From Symbiodinium natans (Eukaryota; Sar; Dinophyceae; Suessiales; Symbiodiniaceae): a stretch of 64,000 bases of DNA. A model generated the notes under the pieces. That model had not been told where the DNA came from. It made no database searches and worked only from the letters and a program-made list of their open reading frames with translations. Below are positions 11,077 to 21,400 of this stretch, piece by piece. The position numbers and the translations under genes are program-made. The stretch is taken from assembly GCA_905221605.1 (NCBI GenBank), contig CAJNDS010000857.1, positions 190,817-254,816 of the forward strand, given 5' to 3'. Numbering within the stretch: position 1 is the stretch's first letter; each line of letters opens with the position of its first letter.

Positions 11077-11128
11077 GGTTCAGGGTTCAGGGTTCAGGGT
11101 TCAGGGTTCAGGGTTCAGGGTTCAGGGT

Positions 11129-11195
<67 letters not shown>

Positions 11196-11783
11196 GGTTT
11201 AGGGTTGAGGGTTTAGGGGGGGACAAAAAGAGGAGTTAACTCATTGTCAGGTTTCTTTTGGGGGGTTTGGGGGTTTTAGGGTCAGGGATCAGGGTTTCTT
11301 TTTCATGGGTTTTGCGGTTTTAGGGTTCGGGTTCAGGGCTTCGGGCGCATAAATCAATGCAAAATTGGACGGTGAAAGGTTGCCTGCTCAGCACCCGAGG
11401 CACATGCCTGACTGAGAGCCGTCTGGTTGGTATCGCCATCCTGCCAGTCCGTGTCCGCACCGGCATCAAGCAGAGCATCGACCACTTCCACATCGCCCCG
11501 CCTGGCAGCGGCCACAAGCTCTTCGGCAGCCTGGGGTACCTGCTCAGGCCTCAAACTGGAGGATAGTATGAGCTGAAAGTCAACGGCTTCCAGTGGCAGA
11601 GGGCCCCCAGGACCAATCTCCAAGTCGGTCCCAGCTTGAAGGAGCGTCTGAAGGCATATCGGGTAGCTGAGTTGGTTGCACAAGTGGCGCTTTAAGTCGA
11701 TCACGTCGCCTCGGTTCCAAGGCGGCCCATAAAAGAAAAATGGAAACGTTGCTTCCCCTAGACCCTGAGCCCTCCGAAGCCAT
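9373..11783 (-). CDS. Ankyrin-repeat protein with ubiquitin-like N-terminal part, multi-exon
   Basis: Ankyrin repeats form helix pairs for protein binding; the partner is unknown. About eight repeats are seen. Exons on the minus strand: about 11704-11395, 10957-10903, 10706-10671, 10517 to about 10443, about 10190-10127, 9990-9941 and 9812-9373 (stop). Five joins restore the ankyrin consensus in phase, for example ACASG|AEGHVEIV, GANT|SVRDRQGKTALM, TALM|HATERGLVEIV, CHVE|IVRLLLEAGAD and LQDG|SHTTALMHA. The join between about 10443 and 10190 is not resolved. The first exon (DLKRHLCNQLSYPICLQTLL, then a DFQLIL segment) resembles the ubiquitin-like plus ankyrin layout common in dinoflagellates. 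The start is uncertain: an ATG at 11783 is in another frame, and an in-frame stop lies just upstream of the ankyrin frame. It is probably functional or recently so, as the repeats are well kept. Confidence 0.85.
9813..9940 (-). mobile_element. Introner-like intron of the ankyrin gene (family A, GC-AG)
   Basis: A 128-bp intron that starts GCTGCTTGGTAGCC and ends GGGCTACTTAG on the coding strand. The ends TTGGTAGCCC and GGGCTAC form the family A TIR. GGCT is repeated at both exon edges, as expected for a target-site duplication. Removal joins LQDG to SHTTALMHA in frame. The donor is GC. Confidence 0.85.
9991..10126 (-). mobile_element. Introner-like intron of the ankyrin gene (GA-AG)
   Basis: A 136-bp intron, starting GATTCTTACTTGGCCAATAG and ending TTATTGGAGAAGTAAG on the coding strand. 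The ends CTTACTT..CCAATA are inverted copies. GATT is duplicated at the two edges. Removal gives CHVE|IVRLLLEAGAD, the exact ankyrin consensus. The donor is GA, a non-canonical type reported in dinoflagellates. Confidence 0.85.
10277..10410. repeat. TTTAGGG/CTTAGGG array within the ankyrin gene
   Basis: The array lies between the exon ending near 10443 and the exon starting near 10190, so it is inside an intron whose exact ends were not resolved. A block of CTTAGGG follows the TTTAGGG block. Confidence 0.9.
10518..10670 (-). other. Intron of the ankyrin gene made mostly of telomere-like repeat (GC-AG)
   Basis: A 153-bp intron on the coding strand from GCATCTCGG to CATCCTAG. GCA is shared at both edges. 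About 80 bp (10527-10608) is pure (CCCTAAA)n on the plus strand, that is (TTTAGGG)n in the pre-mRNA. Removal joins TALM to HATERGLVEIV in frame. No clear TIR is seen. Confidence 0.85.
10707..10902 (-). mobile_element. Family A introner carrying a telomere-like insert (GA-AG intron)
   Basis: A 196-bp intron, from GAGTCTTGGTAGCC to GGGCTACCCAG on the coding strand, with the family A TIR (TTGGTAGCC/GGGCTACC) and GAG at both edges. The interior keeps a family A core (10735-10778). About 98 bp of CCCTAAA and CCCCAAA repeats (10783-10880) fill the rest. Removal gives GANT|SVRDRQGKTAL in frame. Confidence 0.85.
10958..11394 (-). other. Intron of the ankyrin gene with TTGAGGG array (GT-AG)
   Basis: A 437-bp intron. 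The donor is GTGCTGAG, the acceptor is CAGCGAG before GTGCCGAG. The two edges share an 8-bp near-duplication, GTGC(T/C)GAG. It holds an array (11001-11216) of TTTAGGG, then TTGAGGG, TTCAGGG and TTGAGGG in homogeneous blocks. Removal gives ACASG|AEGHVEIV. Confidence 0.8.
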
Positions 11784-12947
11784 GATAAGCCTTAAGCGCT
11801 GTCAAAAGACAGCACCTTAAAATTCCCACCTTAGAGCGACTAAACAGCTGATTGCGCTTGAGGGCTACGTACTGTGTGGGATACGGTGTAGTTTTGGGAC
11901 ATGTGGAACTCTCTGGTGCGCATGCTGGGAGACTCTCAGAAACCAGGGATGCTCAGTCGATTCTCTGTCAGATTCTCTGATGGGAATGTGCTCTCAAGGT
12001 CTGCTACCCTAAACCCTAAACCCTAAACCCTATACTCTGCGGGATGCGCCGGTTTAGGGGCTGCTTTCCACCATCTGCGGGATTCTTTACGGGATTCCCT
12101 GCGGGCGGGCGATGAGAGCCGAGGGAAAACATGTAGCAAGCCCACACTCCCTTGGTGAGGAGCAAATGAGAAACCGACTGCAGTGTTCAGGGTTTTTTAA
12201 AGGGTGAAGGGTTTAGGGTTCAGGGCTTAGGACGATTTATAGGGCGTCTCCAGAAACAGATCCAGATCCTAGGCACAAAAGCGCTCGGAGGGGGCTGCAG
12301 CCAGCTCTTGCCCTGACAGGTTCCACACCCGCAGCATGGCGCCGAAATCCAAGGCTGCTACCATTCCCAGGGCTTGGGCTCGGGAAGTGCAGGGAGTTGC
12401 TGCGTAGGGCTGTCTAGGGATTAGGGAATGCAAGGCTTGGGGGGGGGGGGAGGGGGGGGGAGTTGGACTCTTGGGTTTTGGGCTTCAGGTGTTTTCTGAA
12501 CATAATGTAGGGGTAGGGGCGCAGCTGACTCTGCAAGCCAGCTGGCAGATTGCACATGCATCGGCAAGGCACGTGAGGTCCTTTCTTTTGCTTGACATCA
12601 TATCTTCATGCAGTTGTGTATCTATGTATGTCTTCCATTGTTCTATTGATGTCGCCACTTCCTTACTTCTTTCTTCCTTACTTCTTTCGTTCTTCCGTTC
12701 GCTCTTTCTGTTGTCCTCTCTTGCCTTCTTTCGTGGGGCTCCCTCTCTCACCCTAAACCCTACACCCTACACCCTAAAACCTACACCCTAAACCCCGAAC
12801 CCTAAACCCTAAACCCTAAACCCTAAGCCTAAACCCCAAACCCTCTCCCTGCGGGACCATCCTGCAGACCCTCCTCAAGAACCCCAAACCTATTTCTTGG
12901 TAAGTCGTTCAAACTAGACTCCTAAATATGGTCCTCTTAAACCCAAT
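11784..12947. other. Mostly unique DNA, no gene recognised
   Basis: One short CCCTAAA tract near 12006-12032, a G-run block at 12437-12463, a pyrimidine-rich stretch at 12640-12735 and a CCCTAAA/CCCTACA tract at 12750-12840. Nothing else is recognised on either strand. Confidence 0.6.
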
Positions 12948-13098
12948 CAGGGTTTAGGGTTTAGGGTTTCGGGGTTCGGGTTTAGGGTTTAGGGTTTAGG
13001 GTTTAGGGTTTAGGGTTTAGGGTTTAGGGTTTAGGGTTTAGGGTTTAGGGTTTAGGGTTTAGGGTTTAGGGTTTAGGGTTTAGGGTTTAGGGTTTGGG
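12948..13098. repeat. TTTAGGG array
   Basis: About 18 clean units, preceded by a short TTTCGGG variant. Confidence 0.95.
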
Positions 13099-13259
13099 GC
13101 TTCGGGTTTAGGGCTTCCCCCCGTTTAGCCCTGAGCTTTAAATCCCATCACTCCGGGTCTCAAAGCCCCATACCTCTGTGCAGCACAGTGCGACTCCAAC
13201 AGGTTCACCTTCAAGCCTACACCATAAAGCACAAAGCCCCAAACACGAAACCGTCAACC

Positions 13260-13732
13260 CTAAACCATAGAATACTCCGCCCTAAACCCTAAACCCTAGA
13301 CCCCAGACCATAGAACAGTCAGCCCTAAACCCTAAACCCTGAACCCTAAACCCTAAACCCTAGACCCCAAACCATAGAAAACTAACCCCAAAACCCTAAA
13401 CCCTAAACCATAGAACGCAGAGCCCTCACATCTCCACAAACCCTAAACCCTAAACCCTAAACCCTAAACCCTAAACCCTAGACCCTAAACCCGCCACAGG
13501 CCCTGAAGTGCAGGGTCGCCTCTGGGTTGTCGAGCTTGAGGTTCTGGTACAACCTGGGAGGGAGTTTAGAGTTTGGGTTCTGAGGTATAGAGTTTAGGGT
13601 TTAGGGTTTGGGGTTTAGGGTTTGGGGTTTAGGGTTTAGTGTTTAGTGTTTAGGGTTTAGGGTTTAGGGTTTAGGGTTTAGGGTTTAGGGTTTAGGGTTT
13701 AGGGTTTAGGGTTTAGGGTTTAGGGTTTAGGG
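13260..13732. repeat. CCCTAAA cluster facing a TTTAGGG array
   Basis: Degenerate CCCTAAA/CCCTAGA tracts fill 13260-13495. After a 60-bp island, a TTTAGGG array (13590-13732) with some TTTAGTG units runs in the opposite sense. On the minus strand the island 13496-13553 follows CCCAG and is open (LYQNLKLDNPEATLHF), so it may be an exon; no family was recognised. Confidence 0.85.
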
Positions 13733-13802
13733 TGTCCAGCTTGGTAAAACTTCAGATTTGGGGCCTGAGGCTTTAGGGCTTGGGGTTTGGGGTTTAGGGG
13801 TT

Positions 13803-14113
13803 AGGGTTTAAAGGGTTTAGGGTTTAAAGGGTTTAAAGGGTTTAAAGGGTTTAAAGGGTTTAAAGGGTTTAAAGGGTTTAAAGGGTTTAAAGGGTTTAAA
13901 GGGTTTAAAGGGTTTAAAGGGTTTAAAGGGTTTAAAGGGTTTAAAGGGTTTTAAAGGGTTTAAAGGGTTTAAAGGGTTTAAAGGGTTTAAAGGGTTTAAA
14001 GGGTTTAAAGGGTTTAAAGGGTTTAAAGGGTTTAAAGGGTTTGAAGGGTTTAAAGGGTTTAAAGGGTTTAAAGGGTTTAAAGGGTTTAAAGGGTTTGAAG
14101 GGTTTGGGGTTTG
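13803..14113. repeat. TTTAAAGGG nine-base array
   Basis: About 33 nearly perfect copies of TTTAAAGGG, a telomere-like unit with two extra A. A few units have TTTGAAGGG or an extra T. It passes into TTTGGGG repeats at 14100-14150. The open frames here (KPF repeats on the minus strand) are produced by the repeat. Confidence 0.97.
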
Positions 14114-14404
14114 GGGTTTGGGGTTTGGGGGTTTGGGGGTTTGGGGTTGGGGGGCGTGGGGTTTGGCGTTTGGGGCTTGGGGTTTGGGACGGGTTGAAGA
14201 GGTGGGTGGCGGTGCCAGGCTGGGGGTTCAGGGCACAGGGTTTGTGGCCTTTGGGTTTCAAACTTTGGGTTCTGGGGCCTTGGGGCTGCGGGCTGTCGAA
14301 CAAGAAACTAACAGGTCGGTTTGGGATTCATGGCGCATATATGTCCAACACCTTTAAGTAAGTAGGCCCCTATGTCGAACCCTAATCAAAAAGCTCTAAT
14401 TGAA

Positions 14405-14590
14405 CCCTCAACCCTAAACCCTAAACCCTAAACGCCTGAACCCCTAGACCCCTACACCCCTAAACCCCTAAACCCCCGAAACCCCGAAGCCCTTAAACAC
14501 CCCAACCCCTAAACCCTAAACCCTAAACCCTAAACCCTAAACCCTAAACCCTAAACCCCAGACCCTAGACCCTAGACCCTAAACCCTAAC
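14405..14590. repeat. CCCTAAA / CCCCTAAA array
   Basis: Blocks of CCCTAAA, CCCCTAAA and CCCTAGA in sequence, each locally homogeneous. Confidence 0.9.
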
Positions 14591-15339
14591 CCCCCCTCCC
14601 ACCAAGGGCTCTGCGACTTCAGGTCGTCACCTCGCGAGACAACCCTCACAAAAGGGAATGCCAGGAAAGCAAAGAAGAATTGGTTTTGGGGGTTTGGGGT
14701 TTGGGGTTTGGGGTTTAGGGTTTAGGGTTTAGGGTTTAGGGTTCGCAAGCCACGAGCTTGCACGTAGCCCCTCAGTCCCTACATTGCTGCGTAAGCCCTA
14801 AACCTTAAAAACCCTAAACCCTAAACCCGAAACCCTAAACCCTAAACCCGAAACCGCTTTGGATAAGGCCCTGCTCTGCTGCGAAATAGCCTCTTCTACC
14901 CCACCCACACTCAACTCTGCTAGGTTGTTGGGGACCTCCCACATCGTTGAGGGTTTACGGTTTAGGGTTTAGGGTTTAAGGTTTAGGGTTTTGGGCTTGG
15001 GGCTACCTGCAAGCATATCCCGGCTGGGCGCAGAAAACCTAAACCGGAAGCCTCGTTCGGGCCCTCAACTTCTTCGAAAGGTTGGGGGGTGGACCTTGCG
15101 ATTTGCCAAACCATGGGGTTCCGCGTTCTGTGGCTTCGGACTTCTAGGGATCACAGCCTTTCGGCTTTTGCTGTTCCGGGCGTGGAGTTGCGGACTCGGA
15201 AAAGCACCCATCTGTGAACCCTAAACCCTAAGCCCCAAACCAGAGACCCTAAACCCCAAACACAAAACCCAAAACCCCAAACCCTAAACCCCAAACCCAC
15301 TACCCATCTACGAGCGCAACGACCTGAGGCACCCATCAG

Positions 15340-15375
15340 CTCGTCCTGGCAGATCATGCCATCGCCGTTTACATC
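15340..15375 (-). CDS. EF-hand loop exon
   Basis: DVNGDGMICQDE is a full EF-hand loop: D, N and D at 1, 3 and 5, Gly at 6, Ile at 8, Glu at 12. The exon begins right after a CAG acceptor at 15376-15378. On the coding strand that acceptor is preceded by an unbroken run of about 46 C (plus-strand G run 15378-15424). Confidence 0.75.
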
Positions 15376-15377
15376 CT

Positions 15378-15427
<50 letters not shown>

Positions 15428-18400
15428 GAAACCCGAAACCCTGAATTCCGAAAGGGTTTAGGGTTTAGGGTTTAGGGTTTAGGGTTTAGGGTTTAGGGTT
15501 TAGGGTTTAGGGTTTAGGGTTTAGGGTTTAGGGTTTAGGGTTTAGGGTTTAGGGTTTAGGGTTTAGGGGTTAGGGGTTTAGGGGTTTAGGGGTTTAGGGT
15601 TCAGGGTTCAGGGTTCAGGGCTCAGGGTTTAGGGTTCTATAGTAGTACCTGAATTCACTCCCTCCACTCCCCCCTTGAACACGAGGAAGGAGGGTGTAAG
15701 GAAACCTTAAACCCTTAACCCCAACAGCCCCTAAGCCTCAAGTCACTGAAGCCTGATAGTACTCAGATCTACGCCTATTAAACTGATGAAGCCGCAAACC
15801 CGACTCCTCAATTCCAGTCTCGATGCCAACACCCGAAGCCCTAAAACCCTACGCCCGAAACGGCAAAGCCCCAAACCCCAACACCCTAAACTCTAACCCC
15901 TAAACCTTCATGGGAGCCGGGGTAAGGCCTACAGTGCTACACAACTGCTCTACAAGCTGCTACTACATGATGTTTAGGTTTCAAGGTTTGGGGCGTATGG
16001 GCTTATGTAGGATTTAGGGTTCAGGGCTTTTAGGGTTGTTTTGTATTTAAGGGATTTGTGGAAGGGCGTAGGAGCTTGAAAGCCCTCACCGCCTAGACCC
16101 TAAACCCTAAACTGCCCGAAACTCCAAACCCTCAACCAAAAACACATCCCCTTAAACTCTACACCCTGAACCCTAAACCCGAAACCCTGACCCCCTAAAC
16201 CCCTAAACCCGAAACCCTAAACCTTAAACCCTAAACCCTAAACCCTAAACCCCTGAACCCTAAACCCTAAGACCTCAAGTTGCTTTTTTGCAACCGCAGG
16301 CGCCAGCTTCTGAAAGGTGCGTACGAGATCCTCGGCGATTCGGATGGCCGAAACCCGAAACCCGAAACCCTAAACCCTGCAGCTTGAAGGTTCGGGTTTA
16401 GGGTTTATGTAGGATCTTGGGTATTTGGGGTTTAGGGTTTAGGGTCTAGGACATTTGGCTTTCTGGGTTTGGGGTCGTCTAGGAGTGTCGGGTTAGATGG
16501 GGGGGGGGGGGGGGGGGGGGACATCAGGCCGCTTAAGCGTCACCTGGAGGGAAACTAACCACCTCTACCCTAACGCCGTGCACCCTAGTCTCTAAGCTTG
16601 AAACACCCTAACACCCAAACCCTAAACCCTAAGCCCCGGAACCCGACCACTGGGACCTGCAAGGGCCGGTATGACATGGGTTTCGGGCTTAGGAGTTGAG
16701 GCTTTACGAAAGAAACTGAGCGCCTGCAACTCTAGGGCATGATATGGGCTTGGGGCGTGAGGCTTGGGATTTCCGAAAGAACTTGGGATGCCTTATTGAG
16801 GTATAGTGGGATGCGATGGTTTGGGGATCTTGGGGGTTGCCTTATCTTGCCAGCAACCCTATGGGGTTTCAATCCCTTTCCTCCTCCCCTAAACCCTAAA
16901 CCCTAAACCCTAAACCCCAAACCCCAAACCCCAAACCCTAAACCCTGAGGTGCAGACTCCAACCAATTTCTCCTTCCGCCTCTGCTCGTAGACCTTCCAG
17001 GGGTTTAGGGTTTAGGGTTTAGGGTTTAGGGTTCAGGGTTTAGGGTTTAGGGTTTAGGGTTTAGGGTTTAGGGTTTAGGGTTTAGGGTTTAGGGTTTAGG
17101 GTTTAGGGTTTAGGGTTTAGGGTTTAGGGTTTAGGGTTTAGGGTACCTCCGGCATGCCACTGGCTTCGGAAGATAGGGTGCAGGGTTTAGGGTTTCGTAA
17201 GGATTGTTTCCAATGACGCTGATGACGCCTTCTGCACTCCTCAACCCTGAAACCCTCAAGCCCGAAACCCACAATGTCCGAACGTGGTCTGCTCTCAAAT
17301 CTTGGGGGGGGGGGGGGGGGGGGGTCGGAATCTAGGGCTTACCAGAGTCTGGGGTTTTTTGGAGTCTAGGGCAGAGGTCCTGAGCTTTGACCTGAAACCC
17401 CAGACCCTCAACCCTCAACCCGAAACCCCAAACCCTAAATGGGAGCCTTTCTGGTTCAGGTCTTGAGGTGCTACAGGGTTTGCCCGAATTTGGGGGTTGA
17501 GAGGTTTCGGGCGTCTGTGGTTCTCGGGTTTGGGATTCAGCGTTGAGGGCTTTAGGGTTAAGGTATAGGGTTTAGGGTTTAGGGTTTAGGGTTTAGGATT
17601 TAGGGTTTAGGGTTTAGGGTTTAGGGTTTAGGGTTTGGGGTTTAGGGTTTAGGGTTTAGGGTTTAGGCTGAGGGCTCCGGTTTTCAGAATCAAGCTCCAG
17701 ACCCCCCTGCCTGCTGCGCTTCCCGGTCCTGCCGAGCCCTAGGTTGCCCACAAAGAACCCTGGGGTTCTGGGAATCAGAACCCAGTTCTTTAGGAAACCC
17801 TTAACCCTACATCTACAATCCTAGACCCAGACAGGCTGCCAACCTCTTTTGCTCTGAGGCACTCGAGCAGGGGACGTAGGTTTGGGCGGGCTAAGGTTTG
17901 GTGTTTCGGGATTTGGGTTTAGGGATTAGGGTTTAGGGTTCAGGGCTTAGGGCTTAGGGCTTAGGGCCTAGGAGCCTCCTTAAACGCAAGCCCAAAAAGG
18001 GCTCTGGGGTCCTGGGAGGCTTGCTCGAAGGCGCTGTTCACGATGACGGCCGTCACTAAGTTCATAAGCACCTCGGCGGTTTAGGGTTTAGGGGCTAGGG
18101 GATAGGGTTCAGGGTTTGGGGTATAGGGTTTCGGGTTTAGGGTTTAGGTTCAGAACCCAAGGCCTACTTTTCTGTAGGTTACCTAAGAATCCTGCAAGGT
18201 ATATGAGAATAGTGACCTACAAAACTGTAGGTTTTGGCTTTTCTAGGTAGGGTTTAGGGCTCAGGGCTTCGGGCTCAGGATGTGGGAGGCCCCCCAGTTG
18301 ACACCTTGCTAGGGGCCCAACAAGAAGCCGTACGGACATGTGTTCGGTGAATGATGCGAGGTGTCTCTAAACCCGAAACTCTATCCCCTAACCCCTAAAC

Positions 18401-21400
18401 CCCTTAACCCTAAACAACCCTAAACCATCCTAAACCCGGAACTCTATCCCCTAACCCCTATATAAACCCTAAAACCTAAACCCTACAAACCCTGAAGCCG
18501 CAGCCCTTAACATCCATAGGGCCCCCGGCCACGAAGACCAGCAGGATCAATATCTGGTCGCGGCAGGGCTTGAGGGCACAAAGGGCAAGAAGCGGTGTAG
18601 GGTTTAGGGTTTAGGGTTTAGGGTTTAGGGTTTAGGGTTTAGGGTTTAGGGTTTAGGGTTTAGGGTTTAGGGTTTGGGGTTTAGAGTTTAGGGTTTAAAA
18701 AATTCTGGTTACTGTTGGGCTCCTTATTATGAGGCGGCCCCTCTCTGAAAAGAGTACCCCCAAAAGGGATCATATTCAGAGAATTGACCATGACCCTGTT
18801 GAACCCAATCGGGGAAAATAGAAGATGTCCCCAGGGCCTACCGAGCTCAGCACTATTTTGTGATCCTACTGTTGTGCGAGATGCCTAAACCCTAAACCCT
18901 AAACCCTAAACCCTAAACCCTAAACCCTAAACCCTAAACCCTAAACCCTACAGCACGGCCCTTGGAAGGCTCCAGCGCAGGGATCATTGCCAAGCCATGT
19001 TATAATGATCCCACGTCTCTCTCATCCCCCAAACTCTAAACCCCAAACCCTCTCACCCTAAAGCCTAAACCGCAAAACTCTAAACCCTAAACCCTAAACC
19101 CTAAACCCTAAACCCCAAATCCTCAACTAACATGCGGGGGCTTGGGGGTTGAGAGCTTGCGTGGGGCCACGCCGCCAAAACCTGGTGTCTTCTCCCAAGA
19201 ACTTCAAACCGAACTGAGGGTTTAAGGTTCTGGGTTGAGGTCTCCTTGGGACCTCTTCTTCCTTCAAGAAGTGCACGCACGCTCTCTTCTAAGTTACCAA
19301 GGCCGTTCAAGAATGATTTTCGTTGTTCGGTCTCCTACAAAACCACCATGAAGACTTCATGAAAGCCAGGTTCAACCATGCTCGCGCAAACCCTGAACGA
19401 TTCGGTGAAGCTACTTCCTCTGGTCCCCCGTCAACCCAAAGCCCTATCAGTCCTTGTTACAACAAATAAGCCCGCGTCACCTTTAGGCCGTCTTCACCCT
19501 ATTCAACCTGAAAACCTGTACTGCAAGCCTCTCACCTGTACTGCAACCCTTTAGGCCCTCTGAACCCTTTCGAACCTCCTGTTAACACTGTCTAAGCCCA
19601 TGAAACCCAACGAAAACCTACAAGCCACAAGACCCCAAACCCGAAACCCTGAAACGAGCCAGAGCTGCATCGAGGGTTTAGGGTTTAGGGTTTAGGGTTT
19701 AGGGTTTAGGGTTTAGGGTTTAGGGTTTAGGGTTTAGGGTTTAGGGTTTAGGGTTTAGGGTTTAGGGTTTAGGGTTTAGGGTGCCCTCTACACGACACCT
19801 GAAGCCTTAAACCGTGCAACCCTAAACCCCTAAACTACTATTTCCTTAAGAACCCCTAGACCAAAATCCAAAGTATTCTTCCTTATATGGGCAATATAGG
19901 GATTATTACAACCCCTAAAACCTAAACCCCAAACCCTAAACCCTAAACCCTAAACCTTAAACCCTAAACCCTAAACCCTAAACCCTAAACCCTAAACCCT
20001 AAACCCTAACCCTAAACCCTGAACCCTAAACCCTAAACCCTAACCGGGAGGTTTAGGGAAGCCTTCGTAGTGCGGCTTAAAACCCTAAACCCTAAACCTT
20101 AAACCCTAAGCCCCCGAAGCCCCGAACCCCAACTATGCGCGGCAGATCTCGGAGGCTCCGGGGCCCCGATGTTCGGGCTCAGTGTTTGGGGTTTAGGGTT
20201 TAGGGTTTGCGGTTTAGGGTTTAGGGTTTAGGGTTTAGGGTTTAGGGTTTAGGGTTTAGGGTTTAGGGTTTAGGGTTTAGGGTTTAGGGTTTAGGGTTTA
20301 GGGTTTCAGGTTTGGGGTTTCGGGTTTCGGGTTTCGGGTTTGAGGCTTCGGGCTCTGGAGTGTGCAGAGTCGGGTGCGGAGTTTGGGTTTTGGGGCTTCG
20401 GGCTTCGGGGTGTGCGACGCTTTGTGGTTTCAGGAGTTGCCGGGATTAGGGCTTGAGGGGGTTAGGGTCTACTTGGGGGTTCAGGGTACTTAGAACCCAA
20501 TTCTAAGCCCCTTAAGCACCCTAATGTAAAGCTAGAATTGGGTTCTAAGTACAGTACTTGGGTTAAGTACCATGAACCCCAAACCTAAACCCCAAACCCT
20601 TAACCCTAAACCCCAAACCCTAAACCCTAAACCCTAATCTCAGGCAGCGGCATGAAAGTAAATCGCCAGCGTCCAGTCCTTCATGACGAGTGGTCGGTAG
20701 ATGGCCTGTTCCAAGATGCACAACACGCAGTGGATCCATACCCCTAAGCCCTAAACCCTAAACCCTAAACCCTAAACCGGTCGGGGTGGAGGGTGAGGAC
20801 TCCTTGTGCTAACGGATCCAGGGGGAACCCAAGACGACGACCTACAGGAACCCCGCGTCCACCTTAGGCAGGCCCGAAAGATCTAGGGAGCCCCCTTGGT
20901 GTCCCTCATCCGGACCTTTAAGGACCTAGGGTTTAGGGTTTAGGGTTTAGGGTTTAGGGTTTAGGGTTTAGGGTTTAGGGTTTCAGGGTTTTAGGGTTTA
21001 GGGTTTAGGGTTTGGGGTGTAGGGTTTAGGGTTTAGGGTTTAGGGTTTAGGGTTTAGGGTTTAGGGTTTAGGGTTTAGGGTTTAGGGTTTAGGGTTTAGG
21101 GTTTAGGGTTTAGGGCTTTCTCCCAGGCGAGGAGTATCCAGCACTCGCAGGCCTTGGGCCAGACATCCCAAGCCTCAGGCAGCCTCTGATCCATGTCGAG
21201 CACCCTAAACCCTAAACCCTAAACCCTAAACCCGAAACCCGAAACCCTAAACCCTAAACCTAAACCTCAACCCTAAACCCTACACCCTAAACCCGAAACA
21301 AACACCTTCGACCCTCAAACTCAACCAGAAGGCTCTTGGGCTGCAACAGACTCGAACCGGCTCCCTGTACTAGAGGGTGTTTAAGATGTGGGGTTTAAGG

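Noticed and set aside
13941-14303. Protein with KPF repeats
   Set aside because: Translation of the TTTAAAGGG array; the nine-base period keeps one frame open by chance.
21110-21203. Exon reading QRLPEAWDVWPKACECW on the minus strand
   Set aside because: It lies inside the intron 20706-21492, whose flanking exons join perfectly in phase without it. It shows that open islands of this size can occur by chance.
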